Positions 1 to 6,319 are shown, counted from the stretch's first letter. The stretch: DNA of 6,380 nt from Pelagibacteraceae bacterium BACL5 MAG-120820-bin39 (GCA_001438335.1 LIBV01000052.1:1-6380); one strand, 5' to 3'. Translations and numbers: made by a program. Notes: generated by a model from the sequence alone, not told the origin.

Positions 1-597
1 ATGAATTATAGTTTTGAGTATATTGATATCATTTTGCTAGCAATGATTGCTGGCTTTATTTTTTTGAGATTAAGAGGAATATTGGGAAAAAGAACAGGCT
101 TTGATGGAAAATCGGCCCCTCAATTTGAGGAAATTTTAAAAAATGTAAATATTGAAAAAAAAATAAAATCTAATGAAATTTTTGATGACACGGCGCAAAA
201 AGAATTTTTAAAAGGTGCAAAAATAGCTTACGAAACAATTATAACTGATTTTAGTGATAATGATAATAAACTCACTACTAGCAAACCCTTATTAAGTAAA
301 AAAATTTTAGATCAATTTAATAATGCTTTATTAGAAAGAAATGAGAAACAATATTCTGCTGAGATTACTTTTATAGGAATTGAATCGGCTATAATTAAAG
401 AGCACAAACAGATAGATAAAATTTTAGAAGTTACTGTTGATTTTGTGGCAGAAATTATAACTTGTATTAGAGATAAAGATAAAAAGATTATTTCTGGTGA
501 TCCAGAGAAAGTTAAAAAAATTTATGATACCTGGATTTTTTCGAGAAATATAAGCTCTAAAAATCCTAATTGGCAATTAGTAGACACTTTAACTTAA
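1..597 (+). CDS. Tim44-like (TimA-type) membrane-anchored protein
   Basis: A 198-residue protein with an N-terminal hydrophobic anchor (about residues 8-22) followed by a basic stretch (RLRGILGKRTG, 23-33) and a soluble domain from about residue 60 to the end. This layout, the FLKGAK segment (69-74), the GDP motif (166-168) and the NPNW segment (188-191) near the C terminus match the bacterial relatives of mitochondrial Tim44 common in alphaproteobacteria. The family is thought to act at the inner membrane with the domain on the cytoplasmic side; its bacterial role is poorly defined, with transport- or membrane-related functions proposed. The ATG is the first base of the window, so no upstream signal can be seen, but the residues after it look like a normal family N terminus. 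It ends in TAA immediately before the smr TTG start, in the same reading frame. Confidence 0.85.
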   Translation: MNYSFEYIDIILLAMIAGFIFLRLRGILGKRTGFDGKSAPQFEEILKNVNIEKKIKSNEIFDDTAQKEFLKGAKIAYETIITDFSDNDNKLTTSKPLLSKKILDQFNNALLERNEKQYSAEITFIGIESAIIKEHKQIDKILEVTVDFVAEIITCIRDKDKKIISGDPEKVKKIYDTWIFSRNISSKNPNWQLVDTLT

Positions 598-1011
598 TTG
601 AACGATAAAATTTCAGAAAAAGATAAACAAGATTGGGAAAATTTTCTCTCCAAAAAAGAAAAACTTCAAAATAAAGATATCAATCTAAAAAAAATTTATA
701 GACAAAAAGTTAGATCTATAGATCTTCATGGATACACACTAGATCAAGCCAACCAAAAAATAAGTGATTTTATCAGTCAAAGTTATATAGCAGGAATAAA
801 TAAGTTAATTGTAGTGACTGGCAAAGGTTTACACTCAGAAAATGAGAAAAATCCTTATGTTTCTAAAGATTTAAGTATTTTAAAACACTCTGTTCCAGAA
901 TTTATAAAAAACGATAAAAATTTAATGAATAAAATATATGAATTTAGCGAGGCTAAAATTGAAGATGGTGGGTCAGGAGCTTTTTATATTTTTTTAAAAA
1001 AACCTAAATAA
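598..1011 (+). CDS. Smr-domain protein (possible nuclease), TTG start
   Basis: A 137-residue protein with a C-terminal Smr domain: SIDLHGYTLDQA (40-51) carries the conserved DLHG signature, TGKG is at 74-77, and the DGGSGAFYIFLK stretch (123-134) is the usual C-terminal glycine-rich strand. The first 35 or so residues are charged and Lys-rich with no recognisable domain, as is common in stand-alone Smr proteins. Smr domains in MutS2 and some single-domain proteins nick DNA or cleave RNA; the activity of this subgroup is not established, so nuclease is an inference. An in-frame TAA lies directly upstream and no ATG occurs before the domain, so TTG at 598 is the only sensible start. No Shine-Dalgarno motif is visible, and translation probably depends on ribosomes finishing the upstream gene. 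It converges on hslU with 2 nt between stop codons. Confidence 0.85.
   Translation: MNDKISEKDKQDWENFLSKKEKLQNKDINLKKIYRQKVRSIDLHGYTLDQANQKISDFISQSYIAGINKLIVVTGKGLHSENEKNPYVSKDLSILKHSVPEFIKNDKNLMNKIYEFSEAKIEDGGSGAFYIFLKKPK
989..1002. repeat. T7A7 palindromic homopolymer tract at the smr 3' end
   Basis: Seven T followed by seven A form a perfect 14-bp palindrome inside the last codons of smr, just before the 2-nt gap to the convergent hslU stop. It supplies a U-run for transcripts in either direction, so it may help end both transcription units, but there is no strong GC stem in front of it. It may equally be AT-rich coding sequence. Confidence 0.3.
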
Positions 1012-1013
1012 TC

Positions 1014-2384
1014 TTAAAGAATAAATTTTGATAAATCAGAGTTCTTTGTAAGATCTTTTAAATTATTATTTATATATTCTTTATTGATAATTATTTTTTC
1101 ACCCGATCTATCAGTAGCTGTAAAACTAATATCATCTAAAATTTTTTCAATTATTGTATGCAACCTTCGTGCCCCAATATTTTCAACAGAAGCATTTACC
1201 TCTGAAGCGATATTGGCAATAGTATCAATGCCATCTTCAGAAAACTCTAACTCTACATTTTCAGTTTTTAAAAGAGCCACATATTGTTTAATCAAACTAA
1301 AATCAGGTTCTTTTAAAATTCTTTTAAAATCATCACTTGTTAAAGCTTCTAGCTCAACTCTAATTGGTAATCTTCCTTGTAGTTCTGGTAATAGATCTGA
1401 TGGTTTTGCCAGTTGGAATGCACCTGAAGCTATGAATAGGATGTGATCAGTTTTAATTGGTCCATATTTAGTACTCACTGTAGTTCCCTCAATTAAAGGT
1501 AATAAATCTCTTTGAACACCTTCTCTAGAAACATCACCACCAATTCGGTCTGTTCTTGCAGAAATTTTATCAATTTCATCAAGAAAAACGATACCATTAT
1601 TTTCAGTTGATGATTTTGCTGCTTTAATAATTTTATCTTGTTCTATTAATTTATCAGACTCTTCGTTTATTAAAATTTCGTGAGACTCTTTAACATTCAT
1701 TTTTTTCTTTTTTTCTTTATTGCCCATTGATTTACTAAGCATATCTCCAATATTAATCATGCCAATATTGGCTCCTGGCATTCCTGGTATCTCAAAAGAA
1801 GCTCCACTATTTCCACTTTCACTTACGGATATTTCAATTTCGTTATCATCCAAATCTCCACTTCGTAATCTTTTTCTAAAACTTTCTCTTGTCGCTAAAC
1901 TTGCCTTTGCCCCAACTAGGGCATCTAGAACTTTTTCTTCTGCTAGCTTTTGTGCTTTAGCATAAACTTCTTTTCTTTTTTTTACTTTTTCCATTGAAAT
2001 AGCAATTTCAACTAAGTCCCTTATAATTTGCTCAACATCTCTTCCAACATATCCAACTTCAGTAAATCTTGTTGCTTCAACTTTTACAAAAGGTGCTTCT
2101 GCTAATTTTGAAAGTCTTCGAGAAATCTCTGTTTTTCCAACGCCTGTGGGCCCTATCATTAATATATTTTTAGGCAAAACTTCATTTTTCATTTCACCTT
2201 TTAATGCCTGTCTTCTCCATCTATTTCTCAGTGCTATTGCTACAGCTCTTTTAGCTTGGTTTTGTCCAACCACAAATCTATCAAGTTCAGAAACAATTTC
2301 TCTTGGAGATAAAGAGCTGACTAAAGAATTTTTTTCGGTTTTTTTTTCTTTTGGTACCAAAGGCGTAACGTTTGAATTTTCCAT
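1014..2384 (-). CDS. hslU: HslU (ClpY), ATPase subunit of the HslUV protease
   Basis: A 456-residue AAA+ unfoldase that recognises, unfolds and threads substrates into the HslV peptidase in the cytoplasm. Seen in order: SPREIVSELDRFVVGQ (26-41), the family N-terminal signature; Walker A GPTGVGKT (78-85); pore loop GYVG (111-114); the intermediate (I) domain from about 115 to 255; Walker B IVFLDEIDK (265-273); sensor-1 region around IASGAF (318-323); sensor-2 GARRLHT (404-410); and the C-terminal DLSKFIL tail that docks between HslV subunits to activate it. The protein is full length and intact. It carries some 20 extra polar, Lys-rich residues before the usual family start; the next Met is at residue 65, past conserved sequence, so ATG is retained. 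The ATG overlaps the hslV stop by one base (TAATG), indicating translational coupling. Confidence 0.98.
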   Translation of the reverse strand: MENSNVTPLVPKEKKTEKNSLVSSLSPREIVSELDRFVVGQNQAKRAVAIALRNRWRRQALKGEMKNEVLPKNILMIGPTGVGKTEISRRLSKLAEAPFVKVEATRFTEVGYVGRDVEQIIRDLVEIAISMEKVKKRKEVYAKAQKLAEEKVLDALVGAKASLATRESFRKRLRSGDLDDNEIEISVSESGNSGASFEIPGMPGANIGMINIGDMLSKSMGNKEKKKKMNVKESHEILINEESDKLIEQDKIIKAAKSSTENNGIVFLDEIDKISARTDRIGGDVSREGVQRDLLPLIEGTTVSTKYGPIKTDHILFIASGAFQLAKPSDLLPELQGRLPIRVELEALTSDDFKRILKEPDFSLIKQYVALLKTENVELEFSEDGIDTIANIASEVNASVENIGARRLHTIIEKILDDISFTATDRSGEKIIINKEYINNNLKDLTKNSDLSKFIL

Positions 2385-2899
2385 TATATTTTTTCTATAC
2401 TCACATTGTTATTTGTGAAAACACAAATTTCCGAAGCAATTTTGATTGATTTTCTTGCAATCTCTTCTGCGTTTAAATCAGTTTCCATTAATACCTTGCC
2501 AGCGGCTAAAGCATAATTTCCACCTGAACCAATTCCAATTACATCTCCCTCAGGTTCTAAAACATCACCTGTTCCAGAAATGATATAGCTATTATTTTTA
2601 TCACCAATAGCCATCAATGCTTCAAGTCTTCTTAAATATTTATCAGTTCGCCAATCTTTAGCTAGCTCTACTGCTGCTCTCGATAAATTGCCCGCATGTT
2701 TTTCTATTTTAGCTTCAAGTCTCTCAAATAGAGCTAAAGCATCCGCAGTTGATCCTGCAAAACCTGCGACTACATCTCTTTTCTCAATTTTTCTAACTTT
2801 GGAAGCTGTACTTTTAACTACAGTGTTGCCCATACTTACTTGACCATCACCAGCCACTACAACTTCATTATTTTTTCTTACCAATACTATTGTTGTCAT
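2384..2899 (-). CDS. hslV: HslV (ClpQ), threonine peptidase subunit of HslUV
   Basis: A 171-residue proteasome-beta-like N-terminal nucleophile hydrolase forming the double-hexamer proteolytic core that works with HslU. The sequence opens MTTIV, so removal of Met exposes the catalytic Thr (Thr1 of the mature enzyme). Other active-site residues align by position: Asp18 in AGDGQ (Asp17 mature), Lys34 in SKVRK (Lys33 mature) and Ser125 in GIGSGG (Ser124 mature). The AGFAGSTAD (45-53) and ELAKDWRTD (78-86) blocks are typical of the family. There is no propeptide beyond Met: a TAA in frame two codons upstream of the ATG rules out a longer N terminus, unlike many alphaproteobacterial homologues, which carry a short propeptide. 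It is the first gene of the hslVU unit, divergent from hisB. Confidence 0.98.
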   Translation of the reverse strand: MTTIVLVRKNNEVVVAGDGQVSMGNTVVKSTASKVRKIEKRDVVAGFAGSTADALALFERLEAKIEKHAGNLSRAAVELAKDWRTDKYLRRLEALMAIGDKNNSYIISGTGDVLEPEGDVIGIGSGGNYALAAGKVLMETDLNAEEIARKSIKIASEICVFTNNNVSIEKI

Positions 2900-2934
2900 A
2901 ATTTATAAATGGCTATTAATTTTTATTCTTCAAG

Positions 2935-2946
2935 TAGTAATTACTA
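2935..2946. promoter_or_regulatory. 12-bp perfect palindrome in the hslV/hisB divergent region
   Basis: TAGTAATTACTA reads the same on both strands and sits near the middle of the short region between the divergent hslV and hisB start codons, just upstream of a candidate hisB -35 element. A second, 8-bp palindrome (TGATATCA) follows at 2951-2958. A dimeric regulator site is a reasonable reading, but short palindromes are frequent in DNA this AT-rich, and no known operator consensus is recognised. Confidence 0.3.
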
Positions 2947-2949
2947 ATA

Positions 2950-2978
2950 TTGATATCATTGAATAATCTATATATACC
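2950..2978 (+). promoter_or_regulatory. Candidate sigma-70-type promoter of the his operon
   Basis: TTGATA (2950-2955, five of six matches to TTGACA) is followed after 17 bp by TATACC (2973-2978, four of six to TATAAT); TATATA at 2971-2976 is an alternative -10 with a 15-bp spacer. Transcription would start only a few bases before the hisB ATG at 2989, giving a nearly leaderless mRNA, consistent with the lack of a Shine-Dalgarno motif. The match is suggestive only, given the AT-rich background. Confidence 0.35.
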
Positions 2979-2988
2979 TTTCGAATAT

Positions 2989-3579
2989 ATGGCTAGAAAA
3001 GGAAAAGTCTCAAGAAAAACAAAAGAAACCAGCATTAGTGTTGAAGTTAATATTGATGGGAAGGGTCAATATAAAATTGATACTGGAATAGGTTTTTTAG
3101 ATCATATGTTGGAACAACTTTCTAAACATTCTTTGATTGATTTAAAAGTTAAAGCAAAAGGAGATACCCACATAGACTTGCACCATACAACAGAAGATAC
3201 GGGTATAGCAATTGGAGAAGCTTTAAAAAAAGCCGCAAAAAAATTTGTTGGTATAAGGCGATATGCTCATACAATTATTCCAATGGATGAAACTCTTACA
3301 AGAGTTGCAATCGATGTTTCAAATCGACCATATTTAATTTGGAGAGTAAAATTAAAAGTTGAGAAACTTGGTGAGATGGATACCGAATTATTTAAAGAAT
3401 GGTTTCAAGCTTTCTCACAAGCAGCGGGCATTACTCTACATGTTGAAAATATCTATGGAGATAATAGCCATCATATTATCGAGTCTTGTTATAAGGCTTT
3501 AGCCAAGTCATTAAGAGCAGCTTTAGAGATGGATCCCAGAAGCAAGAAAAGTATTCCATCAACTAAAGGCTCATTATAA
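2989..3579 (+). CDS. hisB: Imidazoleglycerol-phosphate dehydratase (HisB, monofunctional)
   Basis: Converts imidazole glycerol phosphate to imidazole acetol phosphate, a late step of histidine synthesis in the cytoplasm. The 196-residue protein has the family metal-binding motifs: GFLDHML (35-41), DLHHTTED (63-70) and DNSHHIIES (158-166), ending in the characteristic PSTKGSL. There is no fused histidinol-phosphate phosphatase domain, so it is the short single-function form. I chose ATG at 2989 over the TTG at 2950 in the same frame: from this ATG the protein has normal family length and N terminus (MARKGKVSRKT), whereas the longer form adds 13 residues with no family counterpart and would use the candidate -35 box as coding sequence. 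First gene of the his operon; 5 nt separate it from hisH. Confidence 0.97.
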   Translation: MARKGKVSRKTKETSISVEVNIDGKGQYKIDTGIGFLDHMLEQLSKHSLIDLKVKAKGDTHIDLHHTTEDTGIAIGEALKKAAKKFVGIRRYAHTIIPMDETLTRVAIDVSNRPYLIWRVKLKVEKLGEMDTELFKEWFQAFSQAAGITLHVENIYGDNSHHIIESCYKALAKSLRAALEMDPRSKKSIPSTKGSL

Positions 3580-3584
3580 GTTTA

Positions 3585-4211
3585 ATGAATGTCACAATTG
3601 TTGATTATAATTCAGGAAATATCAGCTCTGTAATAAATTCCTTTAAAGAAGTCGCTAAAGATAAAGTTAATATTAAAGTAACTTCGGATTTAAATAAGAT
3701 TAAGTTAAGTGATAAATTAGTTTTGCCGGGGCAGGGATCATTTAAGAGCTGCATTGAAGCATTAAATGACATAGATGGCATAGTGGAGACACTTAATGAG
3801 TTTGCAGTCACTAATAAAAAACCTCTTCTAGGAATTTGTGTTGGTTTACAAATGTTTGCAGATATTGGTTATGAAGAAATAGAAACAAAAGGACTGGGAT
3901 GGATATCTGGAAAGGTATCAAAAATAGATAATCAGAACGGAAAGTACAAACTTCCTCATATTGGCTGGAATCAAATTAATATAGTTAAGCATAGTAAAAT
4001 TTTTGAAAATATAGAAAATGATTCTCACATGTATTTTGTTCATAGTTATGAATTTATACCAGAGGATAAAAATGTAATTTCTGCAACAACAGATTACTCG
4101 TCTAAAATTGTTTGTGCTATTGAAAAAGAAAATATTTTTGGAACTCAATTTCACCCAGAAAAAAGTGATAAAATTGGATTACAAATTATCCACAACTTTA
4201 TTAATTTATAA
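3585..4211 (+). CDS. hisH: Imidazole glycerol phosphate synthase, glutaminase subunit HisH
   Basis: A class I glutamine amidotransferase that releases ammonia from glutamine and passes it through HisF to make imidazole glycerol phosphate and AICAR. In the 208-residue sequence the catalytic triad is complete: Cys85 in GICVGLQ (83-89), and His190 and Glu192 in FHPE (189-192). The PGQG loop (48-51), PHIGWN (124-129) and YFVHSY (150-155) blocks are also HisH signatures. The length is normal for the family. It starts 5 nt after hisB and ends 1 nt before hisA; its partner hisF follows hisA, so both synthase subunits come from one transcript. No ribosome-binding motif is evident before the ATG. Another ATG four bases downstream is in a different frame and is not used. 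Confidence 0.98.
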   Translation: MNVTIVDYNSGNISSVINSFKEVAKDKVNIKVTSDLNKIKLSDKLVLPGQGSFKSCIEALNDIDGIVETLNEFAVTNKKPLLGICVGLQMFADIGYEEIETKGLGWISGKVSKIDNQNGKYKLPHIGWNQINIVKHSKIFENIENDSHMYFVHSYEFIPEDKNVISATTDYSSKIVCAIEKENIFGTQFHPEKSDKIGLQIIHNFINL

Positions 4212-4212
4212 A

Positions 4213-4935
4213 ATGAAAATTTTTCCAGCAATTGATATTAAAGATAAAAAGTGTGTGAGGTTAGTTAAAGGAGACTTTAATAACAAAACAGAATACGAAA
4301 TGTCACCAGTTGAACAAGCTAGCATATATAAAGAGCATGGTTTTAAAAATTTACATATTGTTGATCTTGATGGAGCCTTAACAGGTGAGACCATCAACCT
4401 AGATCTTATTCAAGAAATAGTTCATAAATTTGATTTTAAAATCGAAGTAGGTGGTGGTGTTAGAAGTATTGATAGTATTAAAAAATATGCTGATGCTGGT
4501 GTAGAAAAAGTTATTTTAGGTAGTGCTGCTATAAAAAATAAAAACTTTTTAAAAGAAGCGTGTGAAAAATTTCCTAATAAAATTGCTTTAGGCTTAGATG
4601 CTAAGGATGGATATCTATCTGTTTCTGGGTGGAAAGAAAATTCAAACCAATTAACTTTGGATTACCTTAAAGAGGTAAATGATTATGGGGCAAGTAGATT
4701 AATCTATACTGATATTAATAGAGATGGAATGAAGCAAAGCCCAAATTTTGAAGAAACTTCTAAAGTAGCCGATATATCAAATTGTCCAGTAATTATTTCT
4801 GGTGGCGTGTCTTCAATTGATGATGTTAAAAAAGCAAAAAGCTTAAATAAAAACATTGAAGGTATAATAGTTGGAAAGGCTATTTATGATGGTGATATTA
4901 AACTTGAGCAATTAGCTGGTGAAATAGATGCTTAA
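4213..4935 (+). CDS. hisA: ProFAR isomerase (HisA)
   Basis: Isomerises ProFAR to PRFAR, the substrate of the HisH/HisF synthase. The 240-residue (beta-alpha)8 barrel shows the catalytic Asp8 in AIDI (6-9), the second catalytic Asp129 in GLDAKDG (127-133), and Thr166 in YTDINRDG (165-172). Phosphate-binding loops are at GGGVR (80-84), GS (103-104), SGGVSS (196-201) and GKAIYDG (221-227). The open frame extends upstream inside hisH, but the ATG at 4213 gives the normal N terminus (MKIFPAIDIK) and sits 1 nt after the hisH stop. It overlaps the hisF start by 8 nt. It is related in fold to the adjacent HisF, as expected from the known ancient duplication of the two genes. Confidence 0.98.
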   Translation: MKIFPAIDIKDKKCVRLVKGDFNNKTEYEMSPVEQASIYKEHGFKNLHIVDLDGALTGETINLDLIQEIVHKFDFKIEVGGGVRSIDSIKKYADAGVEKVILGSAAIKNKNFLKEACEKFPNKIALGLDAKDGYLSVSGWKENSNQLTLDYLKEVNDYGASRLIYTDINRDGMKQSPNFEETSKVADISNCPVIISGGVSSIDDVKKAKSLNKNIEGIIVGKAIYDGDIKLEQLAGEIDA

Positions 4936-5683
4936 AAATCGAATAATACCTTGTTTAGATGTAAAAAATGGGCGTGTCGTGAAGGGTATTAATTTTGTTG
5001 ATTTAAAAGATGCAGGGGACCCTGTTGAGCAAGCCAAAATTTATAGTGATGGTGGTGCTGATGAAATTTGTTTTTTAGATATTACTGCTTCAAATGAAAA
5101 TAGAGATACAATTTATGATGTGGTAGAGAGAACTTCTAAAAAATGTTTTGTGCCTTTAACAGTCGGAGGTGGCATAAAAAACGTTGATGATATTAGTAAA
5201 TTATTAAATTGTGGTGCAGATAAAGTATCAATAAATACTGCAGCTGTACAAAATTCAGAAGTAATTGTTGAGAGTTCAAGAAAATTTGGATCTCAGTGCA
5301 TAGTAGTTGCGATTGATGCAAAAAAAAATAATAATAAATGGGAAATTTTTACTCACGGAGGTAGAAATAAAACAGGTATTGATGCGATAGAATTTGCAAA
5401 AAAAATGGAAGATTGTGGGGCAGGAGAGTTGCTGGTTACTTCTATGGATAGAGATGGAACTCAAATAGGTTATGATATTGAGTTAATGTCTAATATTTCT
5501 TCAAAAATTAATATACCAATTATTGCATCTGGAGGTGTTGGAAATTTAGATCACTTAGTTGATGGAATAAAAATAGGTAATGCTAGTGCAGTACTTGCAG
5601 CATCGATATTTCATTATGGAACATATTCTATAATGCAAGCGAAGGAATATTTGGATTTAAAAGGAATTCCTGTTAGAATTTAA
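4928..5683 (+). CDS. hisF: Imidazole glycerol phosphate synthase, cyclase subunit HisF
   Basis: The cyclase half of IGP synthase: uses ammonia from HisH to convert PRFAR to imidazole glycerol phosphate and AICAR. The 251-residue barrel has the catalytic pair Asp11 (PCLDVKNGRVVKG, 8-20) and Asp130 (VAIDAK, 127-132), and phosphate loops GGGI (80-83) and SGGVGN (201-206). The four residues of the ammonia gate known from the Thermotoga enzyme, Arg5, Glu46, Lys99 and Glu167, occur at the same numbers here, supporting a working HisH-HisF channel. The ATG lies within the last codons of hisA (8-nt overlap), suggesting coupled translation. An unbroken run of nine A (5320-5328) sits in the coding sequence just after the second catalytic Asp; the frame is intact. 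Confidence 0.98.
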   Translation: MLKNRIIPCLDVKNGRVVKGINFVDLKDAGDPVEQAKIYSDGGADEICFLDITASNENRDTIYDVVERTSKKCFVPLTVGGGIKNVDDISKLLNCGADKVSINTAAVQNSEVIVESSRKFGSQCIVVAIDAKKNNNKWEIFTHGGRNKTGIDAIEFAKKMEDCGAGELLVTSMDRDGTQIGYDIELMSNISSKINIPIIASGGVGNLDHLVDGIKIGNASAVLAASIFHYGTYSIMQAKEYLDLKGIPVRI

Positions 5684-5684
5684 T

Positions 5685-5957
5685 ATGTTAAATACTTTAG
5701 AAAATTTAATAAATCTTGCTAGAGAAAGAAAAAAAACACCTATAAATGGTTCTTACACAAATCAGTTGTTATCCGATAAATCATTAAGTAGGGCAAAGGT
5801 ATTAGAAGAAATTGATGAATTGATTGAAGCAGTAGAAGAAAATTCAAATAAAATTCATGAAGCTGCGGATGTTTTTTATCATTTGTTAATTTATTTAGAA
5901 GCCAATGAAATAAAGATTGAAGATGTTATGTCTGAACTTGAAAAAAGAAAGAAATGA
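5685..5957 (+). CDS. hisE: Phosphoribosyl-ATP pyrophosphatase (HisE)
   Basis: Hydrolyses phosphoribosyl-ATP to phosphoribosyl-AMP and pyrophosphate, the second step of histidine synthesis. This small all-alpha protein of 90 residues belongs to the MazG/HisE superfamily: the metal-binding helix VLEEIDELIEA (39-49) carries Glu41, Glu42 and Glu45, and the partner helix HEAADVFYHLL (58-68) supplies Glu59 and Asp62. SYTNQLL (23-29) is the usual HisE substrate-side block. It is at the short end of the family range and stands alone, not fused to HisI as in enterobacteria; no hisI is present in the window. It starts 1 nt after the hisF stop and overlaps the next gene by 4 nt (ATGA). Position after hisF supports HisE over a generic MazG-like enzyme. 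Confidence 0.95.
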   Translation: MLNTLENLINLARERKKTPINGSYTNQLLSDKSLSRAKVLEEIDELIEAVEENSNKIHEAADVFYHLLIYLEANEIKIEDVMSELEKRKK

Positions 5958-6319
5958 GTTACGAAGATAATAATATTTTTGCTAAAATATTACGAGGAGA
6001 AATTCCTTGTAAAAAAATTTATGAAGATAATTTTGTTTTAGCTTTTTATGATATTAATCCTCAAAAGAAAATTCATGCTTTAGTGATTCCTAAAGGAAAA
6101 TATATTGATTTAGATGACTTTGCTTTAAAGGCATCCTCTGAAGAGATGGTGGGCTTATTTAAAGGTATTAATTTGGTGGCAAAAAAGCTTGGTATTTCAA
6201 CAGAAGTAGGCAATGGTTATAGAGCATTAACCAATATAAGTAGTCATGGTGGTCAAGAGGTGCCTCACCTTCATTTTCATTTATTTGGTGGTGAAAGAGT
6301 TGGTAAAATGGTTGAGTGA
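5954..6319 (+). CDS. HIT-family (HINT-like) nucleotide-binding hydrolase
   Basis: A 121-residue histidine-triad protein. The triad HLHFHLF is at 105-111 (His105, His107, His109; in HINT enzymes the middle His is the nucleophile), preceded by the typical GGQEVP stretch (99-104). The N-terminal NIFAKILRGEIPCKKIYED (7-25) and the FYDINPQKKIHALVIPK segment (31-47) place it in the HINT/PKCI branch, whose members hydrolyse AMP-linked phosphoramidates and acyl- or aminoacyl-adenylates. The physiological substrate is unknown. The ATG overlaps the hisE stop (ATGA) and its own stop overlaps the next start (GTGA), so it is clearly co-transcribed with the his genes. Whether it serves histidine synthesis or is merely carried in the operon cannot be told from sequence. 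Length and motifs indicate an intact protein. Confidence 0.93.
   Translation: MSYEDNNIFAKILRGEIPCKKIYEDNFVLAFYDINPQKKIHALVIPKGKYIDLDDFALKASSEEMVGLFKGINLVAKKLGISTEVGNGYRALTNISSHGGQEVPHLHFHLFGGERVGKMVE

Noticed and set aside
1013..1052. Rho-independent terminator for hslU
   Set aside because: The possible stem (1013-1021 with 1042-1052) is AT-rich, bulged, has a loop of about 20 nt, and is some 10 nt from the U-run; not strong enough to annotate.
1084..1446. Open frame of 120 codons on the + strand
   Set aside because: It lies antisense inside hslU, whose ATPase motifs are intact on the other strand; the translation is Ser/Phe/Ile-rich shadow sequence with no recognisable domain.
1720..2418. 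Two further + strand open frames (1720-1965 and 2146-2418)
   Set aside because: Both are antisense to hslU and the hslU/hslV junction, with low-complexity hydrophobic translations typical of AT-rich reverse-strand shadows.
2950..2988. Longer HisB starting at TTG 2950
   Set aside because: The 13 added residues have no family counterpart, TTG is a weaker start, and the ATG at 2989 gives the standard HisB N terminus and length.
2900..2988. His-codon leader peptide or attenuator upstream of hisB
   Set aside because: No run of histidine codons, no terminator-like stem and too little space between the divergent starts.
4108..4212. Longer HisA starting at an alternative codon inside hisH
   Set aside because: It would add 35 residues before the conserved MKIFPAIDI start, overlapping hisH coding sequence by over 100 nt; ATG 4213 is standard.
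3605..4397. Minus-strand open frames at 3605-3811, 3918-4154 and 4206-4397
   Set aside because: They are antisense to hisH and hisA, which show complete catalytic motifs; no family features appear in the reverse translations.
5276..5464. Minus-strand open frame of 62 codons
   Set aside because: Antisense shadow of hisF across its Asp130 region; no supporting signal.
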